Assembly (NCBI RefSeq): GCF_003308995.1
Contig: NZ_QFFJ01000001.1
Coordinates: 1,922,001 to 1,986,000 of the forward strand
Source of the DNA: Chitinophaga flava
GTDB lineage: Bacteria > Bacteroidota > Bacteroidia > Chitinophagales > Chitinophagaceae
Length of the DNA stretch: 64,000 nucleotides
Direction of reading: 5' to 3'
Part shown: in pieces, positions 16,689 to 25,995 of the stretch
How the letters are laid out: every line of letters begins with the position of its first letter
How positions within the stretch are numbered: the stretch's first letter is position 1
The notes under the pieces: generated by a model
Seen by the model: only the letters and a program-made list of their open reading frames with translations
What the model was told of the DNA's origin: nothing
Databases searched by the model: none
Program-made: the position numbers and the translations under genes

Positions 16689-17906
16689 ATTGTTGATAGA
16701 GATGTTCGTGAACCGTACAACGGTATTTGTACTTTTCAGATAAGCTGAAGGTGTACTGCCGGTCACTTTTTTGAAGTATTGATTGAAGGAAGATTTGGAA
16801 TGAAAGCCTGCTTCGAAAGCCAGGGAGAGGATGTTGGGCGTCACCTTATTTTCCCGGTGTTCATCGATCAACCTCACCACTTCCCTGATCCTGTATTCAT
16901 TAATAAACTGATAAAAAGACTGGCCCAGGTACTGGTTGAGTGTTTCAGAAAGGTGATGCCTGGATGTTTCCATAGTAGCCGCCAGCTTGTCCAGCGTCAG
17001 TTCGGGATCTTTATAGAGTTCCTTTTCCTCCATCCAACGTTTGATATCTCTGGCAATAGCCGATTGCAGATCGGGAGACAACAGTAATTTCCGGTGCTGG
17101 CTGGGAGGCTCCGGCATGGCTGCTTCCGGTGTTTCTACTTCTTCCATTTCTGTAAAAGGAACAGGCTCATCGATCACTGTTGCCAACACCTCCCGGGCTG
17201 TTTCCAAAATAGGTACCTGGGTATCAGTATAAATCAGCGATAATACTTTAACCCTTCCAATAGCCAGGCAAACACTCAGCAGGCAGATATAAGTTACGAT
17301 CCTGCCCCATAAATGGCTGTCCAGTATCAGGCGGGAAGAGTAAGGCAACATATTATTGATCATCAGCCCCGCTGAGAACAAAGACATTATCAAAGATACA
17401 ATGCCCATAAACCGGATCAGTTTTCGCTCCGACTGCCAGAAAAACGGTATATGGGGGGATTCCACCAGCAATAAAATCCCATATACAATGCTGGAAATTA
17501 AAGAAGCATAACCTACCGTCTTATTATAAAGGATAATGACCGGAGGTGTTGCTCCGTCATGCGCTATCACATAACCAGCGATGCTGAAATATACCACTGC
17601 CGCCATCAGCGCCGGTAGGAAAAGAAAACGAAACTTCTTTTTTATATGCTGATACCGGCCGGAAAGCTGCGCTGCATAAGTCCAGAACAAGGGTGCATAT
17701 ATCAGGCTGATAAAAGTGTAGAACTGTTTGTGGATCTCTGCATTCGGGAAAAGAACATGTAGCAGAAAAGCACTGCCCAGATGAATAAAGACACACATCA
17801 AAAACCAACTCAATATCTTATCAGCCGTTGTTTTTTTATGATTGATAACAAAAATGCTAAATACCACCAATGCCTGGAAAGCCCCTAAAAGAATAATATA
17901 TTTCAT
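16683..17906 (-). CDS. Membrane-anchored AraC family transcriptional regulator
   Basis: 407 residues. The first ~225 residues hold six or seven hydrophobic segments (from YIILLGAFQALVVFSIFVI to the segment before VKVLSLIYT), then a linker rich in E and P, then a C-terminal AraC/XylS double helix-turn-helix (about 300-395) with LSLAFEAGFHSKSSFNQYFKKVTGSTPSAY in the usual order. This 7TM-AraC arrangement is common in Chitinophagaceae and is thought to sense at the membrane. It sits upstream of the TonB receptor/PI-PLC pair and is likely its regulator. The gene ends in a hairpin terminator. Confidence 0.85.
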   Translation of the reverse strand: MKYIILLGAFQALVVFSIFVINHKKTTADKILSWFLMCVFIHLGSAFLLHVLFPNAEIHKQFYTFISLIYAPLFWTYAAQLSGRYQHIKKKFRFLFLPALMAAVVYFSIAGYVIAHDGATPPVIILYNKTVGYASLISSIVYGILLLVESPHIPFFWQSERKLIRFMGIVSLIMSLFSAGLMINNMLPYSSRLILDSHLWGRIVTYICLLSVCLAIGRVKVLSLIYTDTQVPILETAREVLATVIDEPVPFTEMEEVETPEAAMPEPPSQHRKLLLSPDLQSAIARDIKRWMEEKELYKDPELTLDKLAATMETSRHHLSETLNQYLGQSFYQFINEYRIREVVRLIDEHRENKVTPNILSLAFEAGFHSKSSFNQYFKKVTGSTPSAYLKSTNTVVRFTNISINNA

Positions 17907-17980
17907 TGAATGACCCTTTTGCAGGTGTGAAGCTACATAACCAGTGTTAAGAAATTATTATTTGCCACCGCACTTACATA

Positions 17981-18309
17981 GGGAATAAAAAACAGATCAT
18001 ACAGGCGCCCACGCATTGCTGAAGTGCGCCGGGATATTTATCCTCGACGAATCCACTTCAGCAATGTACAGCGTTAGCGAGCACCAACTGTTTGAGAATA
18101 CAGCAGGTTATTTTGAGGGAAAGATCATATTGTTGATCACTCATCGTGTCAGTACTATTGCAGCACTGAAAGTGGATGAAGTGTTTTGTATGCAACAGGG
18201 CCGTATTGTGAAGCGGGGCAGTTATAAAGAACTTTGTGCCCGCAAGGGTTATTTCCGGCAGCTATTCAAAGGGCAGCTGGAATCACAGGATCAAACGGTG
18301 ACCGTATGA
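17981..18309 (+). pseudogene. Remnant of an ABC exporter ATPase, frameshifted
   Basis: Only the end of an ABC nucleotide-binding domain survives. Bases 17981-18010 read GNKKQIIQAPT in one frame (matching the signature-motif region GGQKQRI..AR). After a one-base shift the frame continues LLKCAGIFILDESTSAM (Walker B/D-loop, DE catalytic pair), THRVSTI (H-loop) and G-R-I-V-K-R-G. The usual D-loop D is changed to Y. There is no Walker A, no membrane domain and no proper start. It best matches the tail of an export-type ABC protein such as a bacteriocin transporter. Its place beside the LanB/precursor operon suggests a lost peptide exporter. Confidence 0.75.
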
Positions 18310-18330
18310 TCCGGCTGCTGCAATCGTATA

Positions 18331-19608
18331 TTATTTTTTCTTGTATACTTTTCCTTCCTTCATCACAAAAATCACATCAGAAAGTACTTTGACGTGCAGT
18401 AAAGGATCACCGTCCACTGCAATCAGATCAGCCATTTTACCGGCGGTAACAGATCCTCTTTCCTTACTGATGCCCAGCAGCTCAGCAGCATTCACGGTAG
18501 CCGCTTGGATGGCTGCCATGGCCGGCATGCCGGCTTCCACCATATACTGGAACTCCAGCGCATTTCTTCCGTGTTCATATACACTGGCATCTGTGCCAAA
18601 AGCGATCTTCACACCAGCTTTGTAAGCCCGGGCAAAAGCCTGTTGTATCTTAGGTCCTATCTCCATCGCTTTGGCTGCAATAACAGGTGGGAAAAAACCG
18701 GGGATCTTAGCAGAATCTGCTACTGATTTACCGGCGATGATGGTAGGTACATACCAGGTACCATTACGTTTAGCCAGCTTTATGGCTTCATCATCCATAT
18801 AAGTTCCATGTTCGATAGAGTTGACGCCAGCGAGGATAGCCCGTTTGATACCTTCTGCACCGTGAGCATGACAGGCTACACGCATACCATAATCTTTGGC
18901 TGTTTCCACTACTGTTTTAATCTCTTCAACGGTAAACTGTGCGCCGGAACCATCTTTACTCAGGTCCAGCACACCACCGGTAGAAGCGATCTTGATCACA
19001 TCGGCTCCTTTTTTAAACTGATAACGAACAGCTTTTACCAGTTCGTCTTTTCCGTTGGCCACGCCTCTTTCAGGGCTGGTGGGAGCATGAGCTTCATCAC
19101 GCAGTCCTACTGATTCATCCATATGGCCGCCGGTAGCGGAGATGGCCGTGCCGGCTGTAAGGATGTTCGGTCCTTCTACCAGGCCCTGGTTGATAGCATT
19201 GCGCAGCGCGATGTTAACACCGGTGCCGCCCAAATCCCGTACAGTGGTGAATCCGGCCTGCAGTGTTTTACGGGCAAATCCTTCTGCTCTGTAGGCAACA
19301 TCAGCATCACTGAGGCGGAAACCGTCCAGTATAGAGTTTTTATTAAACTGGCTTTCAATATGCACATGGCAATCGATCAGACCAGGCAATACGGTTTTAT
19401 CTTTCAGATCGATAGTCACATCGTTTGCTCCGCCTGTCGTATAGCCATTCTGGATAGCATTGATGGTTTTACCTTCGATTACGATGGTGACCGATTGGCG
19501 GGGTGCAGCCCCGGTACCGTCAATCAGTTTACCACACTGTACAAATGTTTTCTGTCCAAAAGCCTGCATCATAGCAAGGGAAAGCAGGGAGGTTAAAATT
19601 GGTTTCAT
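18331..19608 (-). CDS. Secreted metal-dependent amidohydrolase (prolidase/imidazolonepropionase-like)
   Basis: 425 residues, signal peptide 1-19 (ending QAFGQ). Amidohydrolase-superfamily metal site: HVH with H81 and H83, a carboxylatable lysine K206 in VIKIASTGG, H247 or H249 in CHAHG, H267 in EHGTY, and D340 in FGTDAS. This type of secreted member often hydrolyses Xaa-Pro or acyl-amino-acid bonds. It lies 67 bases downstream of LanB on the same strand, so it may be cotranscribed with the peptide-modification operon. A role in processing the peptide is only a possibility. Confidence 0.85.
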   Translation of the reverse strand: MKPILTSLLSLAMMQAFGQKTFVQCGKLIDGTGAAPRQSVTIVIEGKTINAIQNGYTTGGANDVTIDLKDKTVLPGLIDCHVHIESQFNKNSILDGFRLSDADVAYRAEGFARKTLQAGFTTVRDLGGTGVNIALRNAINQGLVEGPNILTAGTAISATGGHMDESVGLRDEAHAPTSPERGVANGKDELVKAVRYQFKKGADVIKIASTGGVLDLSKDGSGAQFTVEEIKTVVETAKDYGMRVACHAHGAEGIKRAILAGVNSIEHGTYMDDEAIKLAKRNGTWYVPTIIAGKSVADSAKIPGFFPPVIAAKAMEIGPKIQQAFARAYKAGVKIAFGTDASVYEHGRNALEFQYMVEAGMPAMAAIQAATVNAAELLGISKERGSVTAGKMADLIAVDGDPLLHVKVLSDVIFVMKEGKVYKKK

Positions 19609-19675
19609 AAAGTCCTACTGTTTTTTCGAGGTAAATGGGTTATTGGTCTGTAATGTCTCTGTACAGGATAATAGA

Positions 19676-22600
19676 TTATGACATTTGTCTGGCATGCTGG
19701 GCTACACGGGAGGTATAATACTTCATCAGGAAGTGATGTACCACCAGTTCATGCATTCTGGCGTTGGCAATAAACATCCTGTTCATGAACATATGGATGT
19801 AATGTGGCAACAGCTCCAGATACATATTTTCCGGAATAGTACCGTCAGCAGCCATGCTATGCAGCTGCCAGCGTATGCCGGCCAGCCGCGAAGCACGTTC
19901 TTCAAAGACGGCTGTCACCTGTGGCGGCCATACTGCCTGTTGTGGCGATTGTTGCAACAAATCAGCAATCAGTCGCATATGACGACGGTATTTGTTGTTC
20001 AGTTGCAATAATAACGTATCATTACCATTAAACTCAGTAAAAAATCCGTTGTACAGCTGGCGGCACAGGTCCAGTTTCTCCGTGTCTTTCAGCCCGAAGG
20101 CAGAGAGCAGGTCATCAACTCCTTTCAGGGTCAACAGCCACCGGTCATTGGTTTCATTTCGGGGGATAAAAGTAAGGAGCCTTGCTGCGGTCTCACTGTC
20201 ATAAAAAAACAGTGTTTCGCTGAGCGCCATGGTTTGTTCTCCATAACGCTCCAACTCACGAACATAGGTATCATATTGCAGTTTTTTAACTACATCATTT
20301 TCTATATATGGCTGAATGAGCTCCCGTAGGCGCTCTGTCAGCACATTGCTGCCGGCGGATGCCGGCGTTTGCAGGAGTCTTATCCGCAGGTGATGATCAG
20401 GGTCCTGATAACGCAGGAAAAACCATTGTTGTATCAGCCCTTTCTCCCGCAGTTCAGTCATCAGGGGCAACAGTTCACGGACCAGTAGTTTGTCCATCCA
20501 TTTGGGGCCACAGTAAATTTTAGCATATAACCATTCACTACCGGGAGGGAATACACGCTGTACCCTCTCCGGCACAGCCGGCGCAGGCGAAACCTGCTGA
20601 TGAACATAGGACTTATTAAGAACAGGGATGATCACTTCATTCGTGTAGGCACCTTCTTCTCCCACTACCAACCCGGATGCCGGGCCGAAATAATATTCCA
20701 GCAGCTCTATATTTCCTTTCTTCAGTTTTTCCACAGCCAGCTGTTGTCCATAGGGATTGCGGATATCTATCAACAGTTCATTATCTCCCTCTGCCAGCAA
20801 TACCTGATCGGGAACATGATACTTTTTCCACATCGCCAGCAGGGCCTCCGCAGGGCTGTTCCGGGACTGTAAAGACTGGAACTCCTTACTTGTCAGATAC
20901 CATCTGGCCCTGCTTAATACAATATTTCCATAATGAACGGAGGGCAGGAAAGGTTGTTCTCCTAACAAACCCCAGTCCCACATGAAGCCTCTGGCATGTT
21001 CCTGATGCTGCAGGTCGCAGAGGAATTTGTAGGCAGGCAGTCCCTGTTCAAAATTATGTGCACTGGTAAGGCGGGGCAGGATTTCTTTTCCCAGCCGGCG
21101 GGAACGCAGTACCACCCTGTTGTTACGGACGCTGACGTACAGGTCGCTGACAGCTATCTGAAAATCCTGGTCTACGGAAGCGTTGGCCAGGAAAGGTATT
21201 TCATAATCGTATAGCCGGGGCCGTAACAACACATTACCGGTACGGCCTTCCGGCAGGTGTACCACTTCCGCGATAATACGGTCCGGATTGTTGTACTGTT
21301 CCTGCTGTACCTGCTCCCGGAGCTGTTGTGCCAGGCTATCATTGCCTGCAGCAAAGCGCCCCAGCAAGGACCAGGTCTGCGGGCCGGTAAATGATTTGAG
21401 GATAAACGAATAATCACCTGTATCAAGAGCTTGTGCATTATCGGCCACCAGGGCTCCCATCAGAAACAGGCTGGATGGCATCACCAGCTGCTCGTTTTCG
21501 GATGCCAGCGCTGCCAGGTCTTCGGCGGTAATATCAATACGGGTTAATCCCTGCCGCTGTGTATCCAGGTATTTGTTCATCACAAAACGGTAGTAATAGT
21601 TCCATGCGATATTGCCGGCATTTTTCTGACCGGGCATTATCAGGTCATCTATCAGCGGGGTATAGCTGGAATTATCGCCGGACACCAGTCCGTAGCCGAT
21701 ACCGGATTCACTGTCCAGTGCCTGCATCAGGGGTATTTCACGCTCTTCGAATTTCTGATAGAACTGCTGCCGGAAGGTGGCCAGGTCTGCGCATTCCATA
21801 GGTCGGGTGAGTACCGCCAGTTCAGCACATTGCGACACCAGTTGTTTTACGGTGGTGGCATTCAGGGTATTGGCTGCCGGCTTAAAAAAGAGATCGGATT
21901 GTATCAGGTCTTTTCCGTCGATGGTGGGGAAACAGGCCTGTACTATTTCCCGGATCTGCTGATACCGCTGTATACCGTGCTGCTGATAGTGAAGCAGCCG
22001 TTGGATCGCCTGCAGGGGTTCAACGATGGCAGGAGGCTCCGGACACTCCTGTAACAGGCCGATCATTCTCGAAAGATAATCACTATCGGTTACAACAGGA
22101 TCTGTTTCTGCTGTCAATATCTGGTTATCTATCAGCAGATGCAGGAATTTAGTAGCTTCTGCTTCCGGGATGCCCTGTTCGGTGAGCACATTCACCAGTT
22201 CAGACAGCCGGGCGCCTTTGGCTGCAGCTACTACTACTGCTGCGATGTAGGGGGTACAGGTAAATCCGCTGAGAAAATAACGCCGTCTTTTATCCCGTTG
22301 CTGATATTCGAAATACCGGTAGGACTCCCCGCTGAGATAAAGGCTGTTGTTGGGGAAAAACCTGATCTTCTGGCGGGTTTCGGGATCTTTGGTCAGGGCT
22401 GTAGCTATTTCTGAAAGATAGCCCATGTCCAGCCTTGTTATCTTTTGCATAACACGGATGGGTGTTACCTCCAGGCGGGATGGGGCAGCGGTGACGGTAC
22501 CAGTGGCACATCCGGCGAATAGGCCATATGGGGTTGCCCTTACGCTCATCCTGAGGAGGTAGCGGTAAAGGGCAAGGATTAACTTCTGATGTCTGGTATC

Positions 22601-22810
22601 TGATTGGGCGGGTGAGCGGAGCCATTTCATCATTTCCTGATGTAAGGCGGGGCTGGCCAGATAAATGGCTTCCTGTAATAGTGGGTTTTCATAGATAGTA
22701 GCTATTGCTGTCGCAAAAGCAATATGTTCTTCAGGCAGTTGAACCGGCTTCCCCAAAGGAAGCAGGGGCAAACGAAGCAGATAAAAGTTGAGTGGCACGA
22801 GTTCTGACAT
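19676..22810 (-). CDS. Full-length class I lanthipeptide dehydratase (LanB)
   Basis: 1044 residues, one polypeptide with both LanB parts. The glutamylation domain fills the first ~720 residues and includes the R-x-x-x-RATPYGLFAG motif (about 87-100). The elimination domain (SpaB C-terminal / thiopeptide type) fills about 745-1040, with WLYAKIYCG and FFLRYQDPDHHLRIRL. LanB uses glutamyl-tRNA to glutamylate Ser/Thr of a leader-bearing peptide, then eliminates glutamate to give dehydroalanine or dehydrobutyrine. Upstream in the same direction are a receiver protein and a 66-residue candidate precursor. No LanC cyclase is seen in the window. The gap of 165 bases before LanB may hold its own promoter. 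Confidence 0.9.
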   Translation of the reverse strand: MSELVPLNFYLLRLPLLPLGKPVQLPEEHIAFATAIATIYENPLLQEAIYLASPALHQEMMKWLRSPAQSDTRHQKLILALYRYLLRMSVRATPYGLFAGCATGTVTAAPSRLEVTPIRVMQKITRLDMGYLSEIATALTKDPETRQKIRFFPNNSLYLSGESYRYFEYQQRDKRRRYFLSGFTCTPYIAAVVVAAAKGARLSELVNVLTEQGIPEAEATKFLHLLIDNQILTAETDPVVTDSDYLSRMIGLLQECPEPPAIVEPLQAIQRLLHYQQHGIQRYQQIREIVQACFPTIDGKDLIQSDLFFKPAANTLNATTVKQLVSQCAELAVLTRPMECADLATFRQQFYQKFEEREIPLMQALDSESGIGYGLVSGDNSSYTPLIDDLIMPGQKNAGNIAWNYYYRFVMNKYLDTQRQGLTRIDITAEDLAALASENEQLVMPSSLFLMGALVADNAQALDTGDYSFILKSFTGPQTWSLLGRFAAGNDSLAQQLREQVQQEQYNNPDRIIAEVVHLPEGRTGNVLLRPRLYDYEIPFLANASVDQDFQIAVSDLYVSVRNNRVVLRSRRLGKEILPRLTSAHNFEQGLPAYKFLCDLQHQEHARGFMWDWGLLGEQPFLPSVHYGNIVLSRARWYLTSKEFQSLQSRNSPAEALLAMWKKYHVPDQVLLAEGDNELLIDIRNPYGQQLAVEKLKKGNIELLEYYFGPASGLVVGEEGAYTNEVIIPVLNKSYVHQQVSPAPAVPERVQRVFPPGSEWLYAKIYCGPKWMDKLLVRELLPLMTELREKGLIQQWFFLRYQDPDHHLRIRLLQTPASAGSNVLTERLRELIQPYIENDVVKKLQYDTYVRELERYGEQTMALSETLFFYDSETAARLLTFIPRNETNDRWLLTLKGVDDLLSAFGLKDTEKLDLCRQLYNGFFTEFNGNDTLLLQLNNKYRRHMRLIADLLQQSPQQAVWPPQVTAVFEERASRLAGIRWQLHSMAADGTIPENMYLELLPHYIHMFMNRMFIANARMHELVVHHFLMKYYTSRVAQHARQMS

Positions 22811-22975
22811 AACAGCATTCCGGTTTGATCTATAACATCTACCCGCCTGGTTAACGGCAGGTGTAGTACAGGAGCTCCAGTAAATATAAATATACCGGAT
22901 TTATTTTCAGACCAATGCTAGACGTGATGGCCCTGCACTACCCTGCCATTAAACCCGGCAATGGGCAATGATATG

Positions 22976-23344
22976 TTAGTGATGAGTTACTCCTTCGACC
23001 ACTCTTTCCACTTCTTTGATAAATCGTTTGTAACTGGCTGGTTTTGCTATATAGCCAAAGTCGTTGTCCAGGCCTTTATCCGTCAGTACGTCACGGGGAT
23101 AAGCCGTAACCAGGATAAATCGACAATCCTTACTGAGCAGGTATTGCAGGCTGTCCATATTGATCCCTCTCATATTGAGATCCAGCAATACCAAGTCTAC
23201 CCTTTTTTCATCTACCAGCTGTATAATAGTGGCTAGCTGACTGGTTTTCGCGATCAACTTCAGTTGATTCGTCCGTTGAATATAACTTTCCAGTATATCC
23301 AGCGCCAGTGGTTCGTCATCTATTATTGCACACCTGTATTGCAT
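22976..23344 (-). CDS. Stand-alone response regulator receiver protein
   Basis: 122 residues, a single CheY-like receiver: acidic pair D9/D10, phospho-acceptor D55 in LVLLDLNMRG, T in VTAYP and K in AKPAS. The sequence is closest to receivers of the LytTR type, but it ends after the receiver with no DNA-binding domain. It lies between the candidate precursor and LanB, all on the minus strand. It could modulate the LytS/LytTR pair encoded upstream or bind a protein partner. A run of seven G (23374-23380) lies in its 5' leader. Confidence 0.85.
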   Translation of the reverse strand: MQYRCAIIDDEPLALDILESYIQRTNQLKLIAKTSQLATIIQLVDEKRVDLVLLDLNMRGINMDSLQYLLSKDCRFILVTAYPRDVLTDKGLDNDFGYIAKPASYKRFIKEVERVVEGVTHH

Positions 23345-23388
23345 AAGTCATGTACTGACAACTGGTAGATGAAGGGGGGGAAACAAAA

Positions 23389-23589
23389 TCAGATATTGGT
23401 CAGCAGTGTTTTAACACTGAAGCTGAAACTAGTCATTGGAACAGTAGGAAGCAGTGAATATTGAGATCCTTCCGGCAATTTTTTCATGAAATTCAGATTC
23501 TCGATATCCATCGCGTCTGCTTTGGAAATGATTTCTTTATCCAGCGTAAGCTGGAAGGTGGAATCTGAGGATATAGCTGTTTTTTTCAT
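23389..23589 (-). CDS. Candidate cysteine-free LanB-type precursor peptide
   Basis: 66 residues starting MKKTAISSDSTFQLTLDKE. The N-terminal part has the F-x-L-x-L-D-K-E-I pattern expected of a class I lanthipeptide leader that binds LanB. The last ~22 residues (LLPTVPMTSF, then SFSVKTLLTNI) are rich in Ser/Thr and contain no Cys, and there is no GG cleavage site. It is the first gene of the direction leading to the receiver and LanB genes (44-base gap to the receiver). Without cysteine LanB could only give dehydro residues, not lanthionine rings. The role is inferred from size, leader pattern and position; it could instead be an unrelated small protein. Confidence 0.6.
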   Translation of the reverse strand: MKKTAISSDSTFQLTLDKEIISKADAMDIENLNFMKKLPEGSQYSLLPTVPMTSFSFSVKTLLTNI

Positions 23590-23751
23590 ACAATTCGTTT
23601 AATGCGTGTTAGTTGACAACGGTTAATGATGACCTCACAAACATCCGAATATTCCACATTTTAACGTATTTTATTAGACGTAATGCAGGTTGTCTTCGAC
23701 GAACGGAAGATGATAGCAACATCATCCGTTAAAATAGCGATGGATACGGGC

Positions 23752-23780
23752 ATTAAAAAGGCCATCCGCTCCGGATGGCC
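23752..23780 (-). terminator. Rho-independent terminator after the LytTR regulator gene
   Basis: GGCCATCCG (23760-23768), three-base loop, CGGATGGCC (23772-23780). On the minus strand it follows the regulator stop (23806) and is itself followed by TTTTTAATG. It separates the two-component operon from the precursor operon. Confidence 0.88.
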
Positions 23781-23805
23781 CTGAATAATATGGTATAGAT
23801 ACAGG

Positions 23806-24546
23806 CTATTTCTCCTGAGGTCCACTAATGCCCAGTCGTTTATTCAGATCGGCGCGGCAGGACTTGGAGATGATGACAGACTCGTTATTAATCAGTTCGG
23901 CCGTATTACCGATGATCGACTTGATAGCCTGGACCCTTACGATATATGATTTGTGAATGCGGATAAACTGATCTTCGGGCAAGGCGTCTTCAATGGCTTT
24001 CATGCGCATATAGGTGATCACATTTTTCTGTTTACATACCAGTTTGATGTAATCCTTCATGCCTTCGATATAGTAGATATCTTCAAAAAGTATTTTGGAG
24101 AGTTTGTAGCCATCCTTTACGAAGAGGTGGTTGGCTACGGGTGGTGCCGGCGGAGCCGCAGGAATGGTTTGCGGGCGTTTCTGCTGTATATGGCCCCTGG
24201 CTTTGTTGACAGCTTTCAGGAAACGTTCGAATGAAATAGGTTTTACGAGGTAGTCCACTGCATCCAGTTCAAAACCATCTACCGCATAGTCGGGAGAAGC
24301 AGTGGCAAAAATCACAAAAGGCGGATTGCTCAGGGAACGGATCATTTCAATACCGTTGATATTCGGCATCTGAATGTCTGAAAACAAAAGATCGACGGAT
24401 TGTTGCTGCAGTACATCTATGGCGTCAAAGGCTTTCTCACAGAAAGCCACCGCCTGGAGGTAAGGAATCCTGGAGATATAATTTTCCATCAGGTCCCTCG
24501 CGTATGGTTCATCATCTACTACAAGACAGGTAATCATCTGGTCCAT
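23806..24546 (-). CDS. LytTR family response regulator
   Basis: 246 residues. Receiver domain (about 1-125) with D11/D12, phospho-acceptor D57 in LLFSDIQMPN and K in LVKPIS, then a linker rich in P and A, then a LytTR DNA-binding domain (about 145-240) with FVKDGYKLSKILFEDIYYIEGMKDY split over its typical strands and FIRIHKSYIV. It starts 7 bases after the histidine kinase stop and forms the cognate pair. It probably regulates the neighbouring RiPP genes; target sites are not proven. Confidence 0.9.
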   Translation of the reverse strand: MDQMITCLVVDDEPYARDLMENYISRIPYLQAVAFCEKAFDAIDVLQQQSVDLLFSDIQMPNINGIEMIRSLSNPPFVIFATASPDYAVDGFELDAVDYLVKPISFERFLKAVNKARGHIQQKRPQTIPAAPPAPPVANHLFVKDGYKLSKILFEDIYYIEGMKDYIKLVCKQKNVITYMRMKAIEDALPEDQFIRIHKSYIVRVQAIKSIIGNTAELINNESVIISKSCRADLNKRLGISGPQEK

Positions 24547-24553
24547 AAAACAG

Positions 24554-25711
24554 TTATATCAATGTTAGCACAAGTTTCACATTATACACATCCGGTTCAT
24601 TAACAATTTTCAGGTCATGTTTTCCGGGATACAGCAGTAACAGGCGTTTACGGGTATTGGCAAGACCGATACCACCTACCCCTTCTTTATTTTTGGGCAT
24701 CTCTCCTTTACTGTTGGAAATCTCAAAAACCAGGCGGCCATCTTCCATCTGCATGGAAGCATGAATCCAGCAATGGTCTGCTTGGGTGCTATGCGAATAT
24801 TTAAACGCATTTTCCACAAATGGGAACATTAACAATGGTGAAATCTTATGCATCTCCAAGCTTTCCGGATCACATTTAAAATAAATATCCGCATTTTTAC
24901 CATAACGGATGCTTTCCAGTTCCACATAGTTTTTTAAAAACTCTGCTTCCTTACTCAGCGCCACTTTGTCTGTATTGGAATCATACAGGGTGTAACGCAT
25001 CATCTCCGACAGGTACATGATCAGGTCTGGTGCCAGTGAATCATTCCGGATCGACAACGAATAAATATTATTCAGGGTGTTGAATAAAAAATGCGGATTC
25101 AGTTGCGATTTCAGAAAACTCACTTCCAGGTTGAGGTTATCACGCTCCAGCCGCAGACTACGGGTGGCGGAACGTGCAAAGTCTACCACCAGTTTCAGCA
25201 CCATGGGAGGCGCTACTATCATTATAACCCCAAGGGATATCCGAAGAATATGCATCACACTGAAAGTATTGGACCAACCTCCTCCTACTACCCGGATCAG
25301 ATCACGCCTCAACTGATCATTAGTGAGATAAAAATCTTGCATCAGCCATAGGGCAGAAAGATAACTGATCACCGACCAGAAATAAAAAAGCAGGCAAAGA
25401 CAAACCGTAGCCGGTACCACATCCCCCCGCAACATCAGGGGTATCACGAAATAAAAAGTAAAATAAAAAAACACCATACAGCCAATGATATTCCTCACTA
25501 CAAACACCATGGTTACACCCATACTTTCGGAATAATTTGTAGACATCATCATCGTATACAAAAGGACCATGGCCAGCCACATTATCAAGTGGATCGTCCA
25601 TCTGATACCCTGGGTGTATTTTTTGTCTGACAGGAAAAGGGCAAATCTATCTGTCAGCAGCTGTTGTTCTGTTGGCACTTCACCGGCATTACGTCTAAAA
25701 AAGGTTAGCAT
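24554..25711 (-). CDS. LytS/YehU-type sensor histidine kinase
   Basis: 385 residues. Four hydrophobic segments lie in the first ~180 residues (for example HLIMWLAMVLLYTMMM near 41-56), then a short coiled stretch and the His_kinase domain with the phospho-accepting H207 in SQLNPHFLFNTLNNI. The ATP-binding part has FVENAFKYS (N-box) and GIGLANTRKRL (G-box). There is no separate sensor domain, so the signal is probably sensed at or in the membrane. It forms an operon with the LytTR regulator downstream. Confidence 0.9.
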   Translation of the reverse strand: MLTFFRRNAGEVPTEQQLLTDRFALFLSDKKYTQGIRWTIHLIMWLAMVLLYTMMMSTNYSESMGVTMVFVVRNIIGCMVFFYFTFYFVIPLMLRGDVVPATVCLCLLFYFWSVISYLSALWLMQDFYLTNDQLRRDLIRVVGGGWSNTFSVMHILRISLGVIMIVAPPMVLKLVVDFARSATRSLRLERDNLNLEVSFLKSQLNPHFLFNTLNNIYSLSIRNDSLAPDLIMYLSEMMRYTLYDSNTDKVALSKEAEFLKNYVELESIRYGKNADIYFKCDPESLEMHKISPLLMFPFVENAFKYSHSTQADHCWIHASMQMEDGRLVFEISNSKGEMPKNKEGVGGIGLANTRKRLLLLYPGKHDLKIVNEPDVYNVKLVLTLI

Positions 25712-25952
25712 TGGTCGTTCACAAAAGCTTGTTCGATTAGATTTCAGTCGCTTTTGTACCGGAAAATAAGTAAAAAAATTTATAGGAAAGGAATTAAATC
25801 CTGGTTTAACATATTATGAATATGTTAAATGCTTATAATTCAACTACTAAAACATAATGTTGAAGGGAAAGTGCATTTTATCGTGGAAGAAGCACATTAC
25901 ATCTAAAAAGTTTCACCCAGCGGGCTATAAACACCAAATTTGAAATCAGAAA

Positions 25953-25995
25953 ACAACTAAATGCCAAATACTACTGACAACTAAATGCCAAACAC
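25953..25995. repeat. Two tandem copies of a 24-bp unit
   Basis: ACAACTAAATGCCAAATAC (from 25953) is repeated as ACAACTAAATGCCAAACAC (25977-25995) with a 24-base period and one difference. The direct spacing of slightly over two helix turns suits a regulator that binds direct repeats, such as LytTR proteins, and the LytTR gene is nearby. This is inference. Confidence 0.45.

Noticed and set aside
23374..23380. Run of seven G as a phase-variation tract
   Set aside because: It lies outside the coding sequences, between the precursor stop and the receiver start, so slippage would not switch a reading frame.
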